NCBI RefSeq assembly: GCF_963665245.1
Contig: NZ_OY762269.1
Location: 2,920,501-2,984,500, forward strand
Reading direction: 5' to 3'
Source: an uncultured Paludibaculum sp.
GTDB lineage: Bacteria > Acidobacteriota > Terriglobia > Bryobacterales > Bryobacteraceae
DNA: 64,000 bases
Of the stretch, positions 9,616-19,221 are shown one piece after another. Numbering within the stretch: position 1 is the stretch's first letter; every line of letters begins with the position of its first letter. The notes under the pieces are model-generated. The model had not been told where the DNA came from and did no database searches. It saw nothing but the letters and a program-made list of their open reading frames with translations. Made by a program: the position numbers and the translations under genes.

Positions 9616-11444
9616 CGCAGGCCGAGAGCAGGCAGTTCGGCCGGTGTGACGGCGATCACCGGATAAGTGTCTTTGTCTGGTTCGAAGTACGGTGAGCGCT
9701 GGAAGAGCCACAGGAGCCGCGCCCGCGGGTTCTTGGCGAACGTCGAGTCGGTCTGGACCTTCTTGTCGAACTCAGCCTTCAGGGCAGGGTCGTGCTTGAG
9801 CATCTCCGCTGCGTAGGGCTCGAAAACATAGTCGCTAAAGTACTCCTTCTGCTCGAACACCGACTGGAAGAAGCCCCATCGGACGGCGGAATCGGGCGCC
9901 TCCGGTTCCAGGATATGCATGGCCACCTTGGCGGCGCGTTGTCCGATGGGTACGAACACGCTGCCCGCCGGAATCTCAACGGGCTGGTTGGTACTGCGAG
10001 TGGTGAACGACTGCACCTGGAATCGCCCCTCGAACGGCATCGGTGCCCAGCGCGCGTTCTCGATCTTGACGGTCTCAAGTTTGTAAGTGAACTGTTTGTT
10101 GATTATTTGTGTTCTAATTCCATGTAAACGAATAAGTTCTATGACGGAAGACCATTGTCGGGGGATGATGTATCCAGCCGGGGCCGCCGGCGCCACCTTC
10201 TCGGTCAAGGTTCTGACAAGCCGCACCGGTTGATCCAGCGGCTTCGCCGTGTAGCGGGCCACAGGGCCTCCGGAGACCGCGCTCATCGGTCGCTCAACTT
10301 CAAGCAGGCGCTGGACATACGGCTCCGAGTCGACGCCGGGGTTGCCTTCCAGGAACACCTTATCGCCAGCCTTGAGCGCCTCATATCGCTGGTCCGCGGC
10401 CAGCGACGCCGCGCGCAGCGCTTTTGCTTCGGCGCAGATGGTGTCCAGAGTCACGGCCATGATGTCGTAGTGCGACCAGACACGCGTTTTGAATGACTTC
10501 AGGGAGTGTGTCTCCACCAGGAGCGCTGCCCGGTTCTGAGCCGCCGCGTAGCCAGTGGAATACCGAGGGGAAGCGGTCATCACTGCCAGCGAATCGCCAT
10601 CCCGGCCCCGGCCCTGGATGTACCAGCCCACCACGTGGCCCAGTTTCTCCATGTCGGGGATCAGCCTGGTTAGATACTTCTTCGCTACCCATTCGCCCAC
10701 CTCCGGCGCGATGTCCTGTTCGGTGTGGGTCGCGATGGTCACGTCATACTGGTTGTCGCTGCCGTCGGTGACGTGATTGTCGACAAGGAAGTCGGGTAGC
10801 CATGCGGTATAGAGCTTAAGCCAAGCCCTCATCTCGGGTGTGTCGGCCTTAAGATAGTCCCGGTTCAGGTTGAGGCGGCTCGCGTTAACCCGGAAACCCA
10901 TTTTGACTGGGCCGTTCTCGTTGATCCGGTTGTAGCCGGTGACGTGTTCGTGACCATCGGCGTTGAACACTACGATGGCGATTAGAATGGAGTGGTCGAG
11001 CCACGCGGCGTGCCGTTTGGTGACCAGGACGTCGCGCAACAGCATCATGGCGGCGTCCTTGCCGCCGTTCTCTCCGGCGTGGATCCCATTTTGCAGCAGG
11101 ACCACCGGCTTGCCCGTTCGACGGGCCGTCTCGGGCGTAAAAGCCTTTTCTTTGGAAACGATTAGGGCGTATAACTGGCGTCCTTCCCCGGTCAGGCCCA
11201 GGGGGACCAGTTTGGCCATCGGGGAGAGTCTTTCCAGTTTGCGGTAAAAGGCTACGGCTTCGTCGTAGCTGCCGGTTTCCTGGTAACTCGTTGATTCCGC
11301 GTGCGTACGCAGGTCTTTGGGGGCGGCGGCTGTGCTTTCGACGAGGGATTGCGCGGCCTTCATGGTGGCGGTTTCGGCTTGCGATTGCGGCGGCATGGGC
11401 GGAACGGCAGCCAGTTGGAGGGCGAGCAGGAGGGGCAATAACAT
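9612..11444 (-). CDS. Exported M14 family zinc carboxypeptidase
   Basis: 610 residues with an N-terminal signal peptide (MLLPLLLALQLAAVPP). The M14 zinc ligands appear as HAGE in NGIHAGENGG near residue 120 and as a histidine in VDNHVTDG; a glutamate in LLVETHSLK is a candidate catalytic base. The long C-terminal extension is typical of large bacterial M14 peptidases rather than pancreatic-type enzymes. It probably trims peptides in the periplasm or outside the cell. Its stop overlaps the convergent hydrolase gene, and its start is 53 nt from the divergent DUF885 gene. Confidence 0.9.
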   Translation of the reverse strand: MLLPLLLALQLAAVPPMPPQSQAETATMKAAQSLVESTAAAPKDLRTHAESTSYQETGSYDEAVAFYRKLERLSPMAKLVPLGLTGEGRQLYALIVSKEKAFTPETARRTGKPVVLLQNGIHAGENGGKDAAMMLLRDVLVTKRHAAWLDHSILIAIVVFNADGHEHVTGYNRINENGPVKMGFRVNASRLNLNRDYLKADTPEMRAWLKLYTAWLPDFLVDNHVTDGSDNQYDVTIATHTEQDIAPEVGEWVAKKYLTRLIPDMEKLGHVVGWYIQGRGRDGDSLAVMTASPRYSTGYAAAQNRAALLVETHSLKSFKTRVWSHYDIMAVTLDTICAEAKALRAASLAADQRYEALKAGDKVFLEGNPGVDSEPYVQRLLEVERPMSAVSGGPVARYTAKPLDQPVRLVRTLTEKVAPAAPAGYIIPRQWSSVIELIRLHGIRTQIINKQFTYKLETVKIENARWAPMPFEGRFQVQSFTTRSTNQPVEIPAGSVFVPIGQRAAKVAMHILEPEAPDSAVRWGFFQSVFEQKEYFSDYVFEPYAAEMLKHDPALKAEFDKKVQTDSTFAKNPRARLLWLFQRSPYFEPDKDTYPVIAVTPAELPALGLR

Positions 11445-11497
11445 CTTTTTCAGACTAGCCGAATTCGAAGCGCCGCCCCGCTGGTAGACTTGTCGGT

Positions 11498-13276
11498 ATG
11501 CGGATGTACTGGACTGCCGGCGCCTGCGCCCTGCTCATGCTCAGTGGTTGCGGAGGCCCAAAGCAAAAGACAGAAGTGTCTAATTTTGAGAAGCTTACTG
11601 GCGATTTTGTATATTCGACTCTAGCCTTCTCGCCCGTGGCGGCGACATCTGTTGGATATCACCAGCACGATGGGACAGTGCTGGATTCCGCCTTGGATGA
11701 CCTCTCGGCCCAAGGCCTGGAGCGGCAGCGCAAGTACTTCCACGAGTGGAAGAACCGCTTGGAATCCATGGACCAGTCCGCGTTGGATCCGGAGGCCAAG
11801 GCAGACCTGGAGCTGATGCAGAATCAGGTGGATCTCTCCCTGCTCGACCTGGACACCGTTCAGTCATTCGCCCACAACCCGACCGTCTATGTGGAGTTGA
11901 TCGGGAACGCGCTATTCACCCCGTACAGTGTGGAGTATGCTCCGGAGGCCCAGCGCTATCAGCACATCATCGACCGCTTGAAGGCCGTGCCCGGATTTCT
12001 TGCGGAGGCTCGCAAGAATCTGGTCGATTCGAATGCGGTTTGGACGCGCGTCGCCATTGAGGAGAGCGAAGGCAATCTGGCTCTGGTCGAAAAGGTCTTC
12101 CCGGCAAAAGTGCCGGCGGACAAGAAGGCTGAATACAACCAAGTAGCTAAGAATGCAATTGATTCCATGCATTCTTTCAATGAGTACTTGAAGACATTAA
12201 AGGATGCCGGTCCCGACGGTTGGCGACTGGGTAAGGCCAACTACGACGCGAAGTTCAAACTGGTCATCGGCAGCGATGCCACGCCGGAGCAATTGCTGGT
12301 AGACGCCGAGAACGAGTTGCTGGCGGTTCGCAAGAAGATGTTCATGCTGTCCCTCCCGATCCACGTGAAGTACTACCCGACGCACAAGGATCCGGTGGAC
12401 CTCAACCTGATTGTTGGGGAAACTTTGGAGAAGATTGCGCAGAAGCACGTCAAGGCTGATGGCTATTTCCAGGAAGCTGAGAAGACTCTGGCCGAGACCC
12501 GCGCCTTCATGAAGTCCCATGAGGACAAGATCGTCAAGATGCCGGGTCAGGACAACCTGAAGCTGATCGAGACACCGGAGTTCATGCGCGGCATCTACGG
12601 GGTGGGTGGTTTCAACCCGGCTCCGGCGCTGCAGCCGGAACTCGGAGCGTTCTATTGGCTGACTCCGATTCCAAAGAGCTGGCCGAAGGATCGCGTAGAG
12701 TCCAAGCTCCGTGAATACAACGACTACGGGCTAAGAGTTCTTACAATTCATGAAGCGATTCCGGGCCACTACGTGCAGTTGGAATATGCCAACGCGGTGC
12801 AGCCGAAATCGCGGCGGGTGCTGCGCGCGGTGTTCGGCAGCGGGCCCTACGTTGAAGGTTGGGCGGTCTACGCCACCGACGTCATGATCAATGAAGGGTA
12901 CATGGACAAGAACCCCGAGATGGCCCTGACTTGGTGTAAACAGCAGCTTCGCGCCATCGCCAATACGATTCTCGACATCAAGATGCAGACGATGGGGATG
13001 ACCGACGACGAAGCGATGCGGTTGATGCTCGAGAAGACCTTCCAGGAAAAGGAAGAAGCGACCGCCAAACTACAGCGGGCCAAGCTGAGTTCCTGCCAGT
13101 TGCCCACCTACTTTGCCGGTTACCGCGCCTGGAAGCAGTTGCGGGCCGCAGCCGAAAAGACGGACGGAGCGAAGTTCGTGGCTGGTGAGTTTCACCGGAA
13201 GGCCCTGGCCGCCGGGGCTCTACCGATGCCGACCTTAGGACGGCTGTTGGGCTACTCCGGCGGAGCCGCCCGGTGA
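11498..13276 (+). CDS. DUF885 family lipoprotein, predicted metallopeptidase
   Basis: 592 residues. The N-terminus MRMYWTAGACALLMLSGCGG carries a lipobox (LSGC), so this is a lipoprotein. The DUF885 hallmark TIHEAIPGHYVQLEYA lies near residue 420, followed by VEGWAVYATDVM, an arrangement like HExxxGH plus a downstream glutamate in zinc peptidases. The family is widespread and exported; substrates are poorly known. It is divergent from the M14 peptidase gene. Confidence 0.9.
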   Translation: MRMYWTAGACALLMLSGCGGPKQKTEVSNFEKLTGDFVYSTLAFSPVAATSVGYHQHDGTVLDSALDDLSAQGLERQRKYFHEWKNRLESMDQSALDPEAKADLELMQNQVDLSLLDLDTVQSFAHNPTVYVELIGNALFTPYSVEYAPEAQRYQHIIDRLKAVPGFLAEARKNLVDSNAVWTRVAIEESEGNLALVEKVFPAKVPADKKAEYNQVAKNAIDSMHSFNEYLKTLKDAGPDGWRLGKANYDAKFKLVIGSDATPEQLLVDAENELLAVRKKMFMLSLPIHVKYYPTHKDPVDLNLIVGETLEKIAQKHVKADGYFQEAEKTLAETRAFMKSHEDKIVKMPGQDNLKLIETPEFMRGIYGVGGFNPAPALQPELGAFYWLTPIPKSWPKDRVESKLREYNDYGLRVLTIHEAIPGHYVQLEYANAVQPKSRRVLRAVFGSGPYVEGWAVYATDVMINEGYMDKNPEMALTWCKQQLRAIANTILDIKMQTMGMTDDEAMRLMLEKTFQEKEEATAKLQRAKLSSCQLPTYFAGYRAWKQLRAAAEKTDGAKFVAGEFHRKALAAGALPMPTLGRLLGYSGGAAR

Positions 13277-13454
13277 GCCGCAGGCACACCTCCACGTTGA
13301 TGCGTAACTTCGAGGTCGCTGGTGCGTCGAATGAATTGAGTCGTTTCCGCCCGGCGGGACCACCTGATATGGATTCGGCCCAGTACATTCGAGTCTTGCT
13401 AACACCTTACCTGCCATGTTTCAATCAGTTCATCCCAGGACCGGGGGCTGACGG

Positions 13455-13976
13455 ATGATGTGGAAACAAGCGGGATTCTGGCTCAGGGACCTGACGTTGT
13501 CGGTCCTGATCGCCCTTGTTGTGATCCTCTTCCTCTACCAACCCGTAAAGGTGGAAGGGACCAGCATGATGCCTGCGCTGCAGGACCAGGAACGAGTCTT
13601 CATTAACAAGTTCGTCTACCGCCTAGGCTTTGGCGACGTTTCCAGAGGCGACACGGTGGTGTTCTGGTTCCCGGGCGACCCGTCGAAGTCCTACATCAAA
13701 CGAGTGATCGGATTGCCGGGCGACCTGGTGGAAGTGCGGTCGGGCACCGTGTTTGTGAACCAGAAGGCCCTGGACGAACCGTACGTTCCGGAAGAGTATC
13801 GGGACCGGCAGTCGGTCGCAGCGATGCGCGTGCCGGACGGGCACTACTACGTGCTGGGCGACCACCGCAGTTCGTCCAACGACAGCCGGAGCTGGGGTCC
13901 TGTGCCGCGGGACGCCATCTATGGGAAGGCCGTTTTTGCCTACTGGCCTCTCGCCAAGCTGGGCAGCGTTCCATAG
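13455..13976 (+). CDS. lepB: Signal peptidase I
   Basis: 173 residues. One N-terminal transmembrane segment (residues 13-28) is followed by the S26 boxes: the catalytic serine in EGTSMMPALQ, the lysine in YIKRVIGLPGD, and the GDHRSSSNDSRSWGPVP box near the end. It cuts signal peptides at the outer face of the inner membrane. The start is one of two adjacent ATGs (13455, 13458). It lies 178 nt after the DUF885 gene and 41 nt before the kinase gene. Confidence 0.96.
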   Translation: MMWKQAGFWLRDLTLSVLIALVVILFLYQPVKVEGTSMMPALQDQERVFINKFVYRLGFGDVSRGDTVVFWFPGDPSKSYIKRVIGLPGDLVEVRSGTVFVNQKALDEPYVPEEYRDRQSVAAMRVPDGHYYVLGDHRSSSNDSRSWGPVPRDAIYGKAVFAYWPLAKLGSVP

Positions 13977-14017
13977 GGAGCACCGCGCCCGGCGGGACCA
14001 GCCGCTACTCTGAACTT

Positions 14018-15391
14018 ATGACGCAGGTGGACGACCGTGGCGCAACTCTGAGGCGCATTCGATGGTTGCTGGGAATGGGCTTCGGCGGGTTGCTCGCGCT
14101 CATGGTGTTGGTCGGCATCTATTCAGTGCGAGTGCTGAAAGAGGTCGATGAGATCGACGATGGCGGCACGAACGAGTTCCTGGCCAAGAGCGACGCGCTG
14201 AACCTGTTGCGCGGTAGCGCGGCCCTGACCGCTTCTCGCGTGAGAGACGCCGTCCTTGACCCCGACAAGCGCGACCGGGCCCGGGGTGTCGCATCCGCCC
14301 GCACCGCACACGCCGAAACCCTTCAGGCCCTGGATCATCTGCGGAGCCTTGCCAACCCCAAAGAGGCCAGGCAACTGGACATCTTTCAACGACAATACTC
14401 AGCCTATTGGGGGCTTGCCTCCGGTGCCTTCGACAGAGCCAGCCCGATGTGGCGGTTGAACAACTACAACGTCTTCGCCGAAAAGCTGGTGCCGGGCAGG
14501 GAAGAGTTCATGCGTCCTCTGGACGAACTGCGCCGGAACATGGAAGTCGACCTGCGAACGGCGGATGGGACGGCGTCGCAGCTGATTCTGATGCTCCGCC
14601 GGCGAATGTCGGTCACCATTCTGTTGACGACACTGCTGGGTGCCATCCTTTCATTCTCCACTGTGTTCTACCTGATGCGCCTGGAACGGTTGGCCGCCCT
14701 GCGCTACCAGGAGGCGCAGGAGGGTAAGGCCGCCCTGGGGCGCCTTTCCGCCCGGCTGGTGGATGTGCAGGAAGACGAGCGCCGAAGCCTGGCGCGCGAG
14801 CTTCACGATGAGGTGGGCCAGTCGCTTTCCGCGCTACTGGTGGATCTCGGCGAGGCGCAGCACTACGCGCCCGTCCAGATTGCGCCGCTGCACTCGGCCC
14901 TGGATTCGGTCAAGAACCTGGCGGAGACCACGATCTCCAACATTCGCAACATCATGCTGTTGCTGCGGCCGTCGATGCTGGACGATCTCGGGCTGATGCC
15001 GGCGCTCCACTGGCAGGCCAGGGAGACCACGCGGACGTCCAACGTACGTGTACAGGTCTTGGCCGACGACGACGATCTGGAACTGCCGGACAGCCACCGC
15101 ACGGCGGTCTACCGGATCGTGCAGGAGGCTCTGCGCAACGTGACGCGCCATTCGGGAGCCACGGAGGCGTCCGTGACCGTGCGGTCGAAGCCGGGCGAGG
15201 TCTTCGTCGAGGTGCGGGACAACGGCCACGGGTTCGATTCCCGGACGACCAAGGGTGTGGGCCTGCTGGGCATGAAGGAACGAGTCGACCACCTGAACGG
15301 TGCTTTTCACGTCGCTTCCGCTCCAGGGCAGGGCACCGTGATCCGGGTAGAACTGCCGCTGCCGGCGGAGATGCCTTTGCCGTCCGCCTAG
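14018..15391 (+). CDS. NarL-type sensor histidine kinase, orphan
   Basis: 457 residues. Transmembrane segments near residues 15-35 and 195-215 enclose a periplasmic helical sensor of about 160 residues. A HisKA_3 dimerisation domain carries the phosphoacceptor His263 in ARELHDEVGQ. The HATPase domain shows IVQEALRNVTRHS (N box), EVRDNGHGFD (G1) and GVGLLGMKERV (G2). This kinase class normally phosphorylates a NarL-type regulator with a C-terminal helix-turn-helix; none is encoded nearby, so its partner is elsewhere. Confidence 0.93.
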   Translation: MTQVDDRGATLRRIRWLLGMGFGGLLALMVLVGIYSVRVLKEVDEIDDGGTNEFLAKSDALNLLRGSAALTASRVRDAVLDPDKRDRARGVASARTAHAETLQALDHLRSLANPKEARQLDIFQRQYSAYWGLASGAFDRASPMWRLNNYNVFAEKLVPGREEFMRPLDELRRNMEVDLRTADGTASQLILMLRRRMSVTILLTTLLGAILSFSTVFYLMRLERLAALRYQEAQEGKAALGRLSARLVDVQEDERRSLARELHDEVGQSLSALLVDLGEAQHYAPVQIAPLHSALDSVKNLAETTISNIRNIMLLLRPSMLDDLGLMPALHWQARETTRTSNVRVQVLADDDDLELPDSHRTAVYRIVQEALRNVTRHSGATEASVTVRSKPGEVFVEVRDNGHGFDSRTTKGVGLLGMKERVDHLNGAFHVASAPGQGTVIRVELPLPAEMPLPSA

Positions 15392-15500
15392 AAACACCAA
15401 GACCAAAGATACCGAGTGGACGGGAGTCACCGCCCTGGCCCGGGCTGCGTTCATTGAAGTGGGCAGTCCTGGAGACAGCCCAAAGCCAAGGAGCGAAGCC

Positions 15501-15731
15501 ATGACGGACAGAAGAAATCCCTACAAGAGCGTGTTGATGGCAGTGGCAGCCACGGCCGCGCTGATGATTGCTGGTGGTAGTGCACGGGCTGATGTACTGG
15601 TGCAGTATCCGGAGGCGGCCGTGAAGGGCGTCGCCCGGACGGGCAAGGTGGTGGCCCAGGGTGGAGAGCGATGCGCCAAGGCCACTGCGCACGGCGCTGT
15701 CCATGTAGTGAAAGCGGTCGAGAAGATCTAG
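15501..15731 (+). CDS. Small exported protein
   Basis: 76 residues starting at 15501 with AAGGAG about 9 nt upstream. The N-terminus is basic (MTDRRNPYK) followed by a hydrophobic stretch and a likely cleavage site after SARA. The mature part is short and basic, with no recognised domain. It faces the DUF2905 gene tail to tail. Confidence 0.6.
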   Translation: MTDRRNPYKSVLMAVAATAALMIAGGSARADVLVQYPEAAVKGVARTGKVVAQGGERCAKATAHGAVHVVKAVEKI

Positions 15732-15753
15732 GCAGCGCCCCATGCGCGTCCGG

Positions 15754-15963
15754 CTATTTGCGCCGCAGCAGCCAGACCAGGAGTGAGTAGACCAGACTGA
15801 GCAGCAGACAGGTCATCAGGGGGAAGTAGAACGTGGTGTGCTTCCCCCGGATGGTGATGTCGCCTGGCAGCCGGCCTATTGGAATGTGTAATTTGCCGGC
15901 CAGATAGACGATGAGTCCGGCGGCAAACAACAATCCTCCGATGAGCATGAGGGCGCGAGCCAT
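15754..15963 (-). CDS. DUF2905 family small membrane protein
   Basis: 69 residues from the ATG at 15963. Two hydrophobic segments flank the conserved family core GRLPGDI...TFYFP. DUF2905 proteins are short two-helix membrane proteins without known function. A longer reading from 16044 adds a non-hydrophobic, unrelated stretch and is not preferred. Confidence 0.8.
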   Translation of the reverse strand: MARALMLIGGLLFAAGLIVYLAGKLHIPIGRLPGDITIRGKHTTFYFPLMTCLLLSLVYSLLVWLLRRK

Positions 15964-16149
15964 GGGTGAACCATAGCCATCATAGCGGAGGCGGGCAGCT
16001 GGACGCGCGGAAAGAACAGAATGGGCGGCGCACGTTTTATACACAGCCTTTTCACAGAGAGGAAGCTGTATCCTATTGATTGGAAAGAAAATAAAGGTTG
16101 AGGATTCCGGTCACCAAATCGCAATATTCCTTTGACTCGAAAACGGATC

Positions 16150-16720
16150 GGGTGCATATTGGGGTTGGTTCCAAGAGGTTCACGGAACAGCGAGCCGAAG
16201 GGAATGTAGCGGACCTGAAACGATGATCCGCCGGCACTGAAACTAAACGATTCTGCCGGTGGGGAGCGAAGGGAAATCGGGCATTGCCAACGGTAAGTTT
16301 CTTAGGTGGCAGTCCGGATCGGGCGCTTTGATCTGGAAGGGTGCGAGCCCTGAAGGGGAGCGACGGACCGGAGGAGCCATCAAGACTGATGTCGAGGAAG
16401 TGAGCAACGGGTTCTGGTTAGTGATCTCCCCGGAGGTTCTCGAGACTGGCCGAGGAGGGAAACTGGGATGGACCGAGCTCATGGAGACGATGTCAGGGGA
16501 TCGAAGAAGTAGGGCAGGAGCTTTTGACCCCTCCGAGGTGACCCGGTAACGGGAGAGTCTTTGAGGGCGAGTAAAAGTCCGCTTCGAGATTCCGGCTTCG
16601 CTTCGGCAATTACAGCCGGCGCGGCGAATGGCTTTGAAGCGCAGGCGGGCAAATCCCGCAGGCGTGGAGCCAGACGAAAGGCGCTCAAGTTGCCGCAGTG
16701 ACAGGTCCAAGCCTGGCATG
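16150..16720 (+). ncRNA. Candidate structured RNA, possibly a group II intron remnant
   Basis: The gap 15964-16874 has no convincing gene. Within it several stems can be drawn: GTCCG (16312-16316) with CGGAC (16364-16368) enclosing GATC/GATC (16317-16320, 16330-16333) and GGG/CCC around TGCGAG; CGCTTC (16580-16585) with GAAGCG (16636-16641) enclosing CCGGC/GCCGG; and GCGGG/CCCGC with a 5-nt loop (16645-16659). The purine-rich GAAGGGAA and GAAAC runs recall group II intron domain I. No reverse transcriptase and no recognisable domain V is present, so at most this is a remnant. Strand is a guess. Short open frames on both strands here lack domain or ribosome-site support. Confidence 0.3.
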
Positions 16721-16874
16721 CAGGTTGGGGGACGAGCTGAATCCGAGGGTCACTTGGAACCATTTTCATTTGTGGCCCCGTTTTGCGGGCTCTGCTTCTC
16801 CCAAGTCCACGCGAACCTGACTCTGCATCACCAGGCCCAAGCCCACATCACGGGCTTAAGCGGAAGATGCACTG

Positions 16875-17291
16875 TCAACCGCCAAGCAATTCGTGATAGT
16901 CGGCGGTCGGCGTGTTGGGCTCTGAAGCAGGTCGATCTCCAGGCCGGACATAGCGCAGTTTGCGCGGCCGGAAACTCACGAAATTGTGGCGGCAGGGATC
17001 ACAGCGCCAGCGATGCGCACCCAGCCAGACCCTCAACTCCATCCAGAAGCTGGGTCGATAATATTTGGGATCCCACGCGGAGAGGTCCATCCGGAGACAG
17101 CGCGGGCATTTGGCATACTTGGCGTTGGTGATGCCCACGGGGCTTGCCATAAAGGCATGCTGGCAGTCCTGGCAACGGAATGGATACCGTCCGAACATGC
17201 CCAGGAAGTGATGGCGAAATCCCTGGGCGCGACCGCTCCTTACGTTGGATGAGCCGCACTGCGGACAGTCAACAAACTTCCTCTTCCCCAA
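16875..17291 (-). CDS. Double zinc-ribbon protein, function unknown
   Basis: 138 residues. Two four-cysteine zinc ribbons are visible: CPQC with CQDC (residues about 9-12 and 41-44) and CPRC with CDPC (about 62-65 and 95-98). Between them are aromatic and basic residues, and the C-terminal 30 residues are polar. It resembles small zinc-ribbon proteins that pair with membrane or nucleic-acid partners, but no family is recognised. Confidence 0.7.
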   Translation of the reverse strand: MGKRKFVDCPQCGSSNVRSGRAQGFRHHFLGMFGRYPFRCQDCQHAFMASPVGITNAKYAKCPRCLRMDLSAWDPKYYRPSFWMELRVWLGAHRWRCDPCRHNFVSFRPRKLRYVRPGDRPASEPNTPTADYHELLGG

Positions 17292-17363
17292 GGCAACCCT
17301 CCTCCGGTTGGGTCACAAGCAGCATATCCGTCATCCTACAGTAGTAGCTATCGATGAGCTACC

Positions 17364-18251
17364 TTAGCTGACGCCGCCAATGCCCACCGCGGCGCGCCTG
17401 ATTGCCAGTGCCACATAAGCGGCCTGGTGCCTTTCCAGCGCCTCGGCGAGCGACTTTCGAACACGATCGCCCGTTTGAATCGAAAGTCCTTCCACCTCTG
17501 CCACGGGCAGTAGGTCTCGAGTACTGGACGTTATGAATATACCATCGGCGCGCTCCAAATCGTCCAACGAAATTACAGACTCAGTCACCTGAATCCCAGG
17601 CACCTGGACTCGTTCGACCAGGAGTTGGCGTGTAATTCCGGGTAGGCAACCGGAGGACAGGGGCGGTGTGACCGCCGTATCGCCGAAGCAGGCAAAGACA
17701 TTGGCGGAGGTGCATTCGGACACCTCGCCACGTTCATTCAGCAGAATCACTTCGTCCAGGCCGCGGCGGTGGGCCTCTTCATACCAGACGAGATTCATCG
17801 CCCAGGACGTGGTCTTTGTGCCGGTGAAGACACAGGCGGCGTGGCGGGCATTCGGCACGATGCCGAGTTTGCAGGCTCCGCCCCAGTTGCTGCGCGCGGC
17901 TGTGAAGGCGATGAGATCGAACTCCGGGTCGGTGATTGGGCCCGACCACATCGTGCCTGTATTGCGGACGACTGCCACTCGCAAGGTGGAGTTGAAATCC
18001 TGATTCGCCTCCACGAGCCCAATCAGCATCTCTTCGAGTTCGACGGCGGACCACGGGAAAGGCACCCGCAGGAGGTCGGCGTCGCGGCTCATGCGGGCCC
18101 AGTGGCGATTGAACTCAAACAGGACCCCGTCCACCACCTTGATGGTGGAGAAGATGCCCCAGCCAGAGAGCAATCCGACCTGACCGGGATTCAAAATGAG
18201 GTCGGAAGACGAACGGATCTGACCGTTGTGGAGAAGTTTAGGGCGGATCAC
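17364..18251 (-). CDS. PLP-dependent class IV aminotransferase (branched-chain aminotransferase-like)
   Basis: 295 residues from a GTG at 18251. Family members start at this position (VIRPKLLHNGQ), although the GGGGAGG upstream lies almost against the start codon. The fold-type IV PLP lysine is in the TGTKTTSW segment, and SECTSANVFA and GCLPGITRQLL are the cofactor and phosphate-binding loops. Candidate reactions are branched-chain transamination, D-amino-acid transamination or 4-amino-4-deoxychorismate lyase; the sequence alone does not separate them. It follows the HipA-like kinase gene by 50 nt on the same strand. Confidence 0.85.
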   Translation of the reverse strand: MIRPKLLHNGQIRSSSDLILNPGQVGLLSGWGIFSTIKVVDGVLFEFNRHWARMSRDADLLRVPFPWSAVELEEMLIGLVEANQDFNSTLRVAVVRNTGTMWSGPITDPEFDLIAFTAARSNWGGACKLGIVPNARHAACVFTGTKTTSWAMNLVWYEEAHRRGLDEVILLNERGEVSECTSANVFACFGDTAVTPPLSSGCLPGITRQLLVERVQVPGIQVTESVISLDDLERADGIFITSSTRDLLPVAEVEGLSIQTGDRVRKSLAEALERHQAAYVALAIRRAAVGIGGVS

Positions 18252-18301
18252 CTCCCCAGTGTAACCGAAGGAAAGGCGATGCCGGACGCGTGGATTGGGG
18301 G

Positions 18302-19135
18302 TCAGCGCCAGGCCGGAAAATAGTGGCTCTTGGCGCGCACGGTGGCGCGCAGGTAGTCCTCGATGCGGCTGCGGCGCTGCATCAGCCGGCCTAGCAGCGA
18401 CTCCAGCAGCGGGCCGTCCTGGTCGAGCCAGGCCTGCGGCAACTCGCGCAGCACCTCGTCGCAGAGGCTCTCGGGGCAGAAGCGAGCCCGATCGAGCCAC
18501 GGCTGAAAGTCATCCAGGCCGCGAACGGAGGAGTAGACGACCGGCCGGAAGTAGAGTCCTTGAATGGGCGAATCCTGGAACTCCCATTGCGGGCCGTCGA
18601 AGATGTAGCCGTGGTCGATCATCTGGGCGATGAACCCCTTCTGTAGGGATGGAGTGGAGGGTTCGTCGAGCCAATCGCGAATGCGGCGGCGGAAGAAGAT
18701 GGCTTGCCGGGCGTCGGAATTCGAGGTCCATTTGTCGAAGACCAGCGCACCGAGGAAGTGCCGGACATTGACTACGCTGGCAAGGAGGGCGTCGGGCAGG
18801 TAATCGTAGACCGCATCCGTCACCGGATTGCCTGGGAATTGCGAGCCAAAATGCCAGCCGGCTGACACTGCGCGGCGGCTGGTACCCGAATGGAGGCATA
18901 TTTCGGATTCGGCTTCGAGCAGGTTGGGCGGCAGATTCACGACCCGGATTTCGGGCGACGCGATCTGGAGGTGGCGCAAAAACACGGCCGCGACCCACTC
19001 GTTCACCAGAATGCGGCGATGCTGCGGGTTTTCCAGGAATTTGGTGACATAGTGGCGGCCGTCGTCGCAGGCCAATAGCTGAGCCTGGGCGCCGCCACGC
19101 ATGCGGCGCTCGAGCCGCGTCGCGTTCACCGGCAT
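18302..19135 (-). CDS. HipA-like kinase family protein
   Basis: 277 residues from the ATG at 19135 (a TTG at 19141 is an alternative). The N-terminal KFLENPQHRRILVNEWVAA segment and the later LVFDKWTSNSDARQAIF segment match the ATP-binding and catalytic-loop regions of the short HipA_2 group. These proteins resemble the kinase core of the HipA toxin but lack its N-terminal domain, and no HipB-type antitoxin gene is adjacent. The role is unknown. It is divergent from the 72-residue gene at 19222. Confidence 0.75.
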   Translation of the reverse strand: MPVNATRLERRMRGGAQAQLLACDDGRHYVTKFLENPQHRRILVNEWVAAVFLRHLQIASPEIRVVNLPPNLLEAESEICLHSGTSRRAVSAGWHFGSQFPGNPVTDAVYDYLPDALLASVVNVRHFLGALVFDKWTSNSDARQAIFFRRRIRDWLDEPSTPSLQKGFIAQMIDHGYIFDGPQWEFQDSPIQGLYFRPVVYSSVRGLDDFQPWLDRARFCPESLCDEVLRELPQAWLDQDGPLLESLLGRLMQRRSRIEDYLRATVRAKSHYFPAWR

Positions 19136-19221
19136 CTGCAATCTAGGATAATCGTTTAGTGTGTGTCCGGCAGCAGCCCCGGAAGCGGGCCGCCGATTTT
19201 TATCAGGAGACGAACGACAAA

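Noticed and set aside
15231..15245. GGTTCGATTCCCGG, resembling a tRNA T-loop
   Set aside because: It lies inside the histidine-kinase gene, and no acceptor or anticodon stem fits around it.
16243..16719. Possible coding frames of 96-158 residues in the 16-kb gap
   Set aside because: They overlap each other on both strands, have no ribosome site or domain, and coincide with the stems that suggest a structured RNA.
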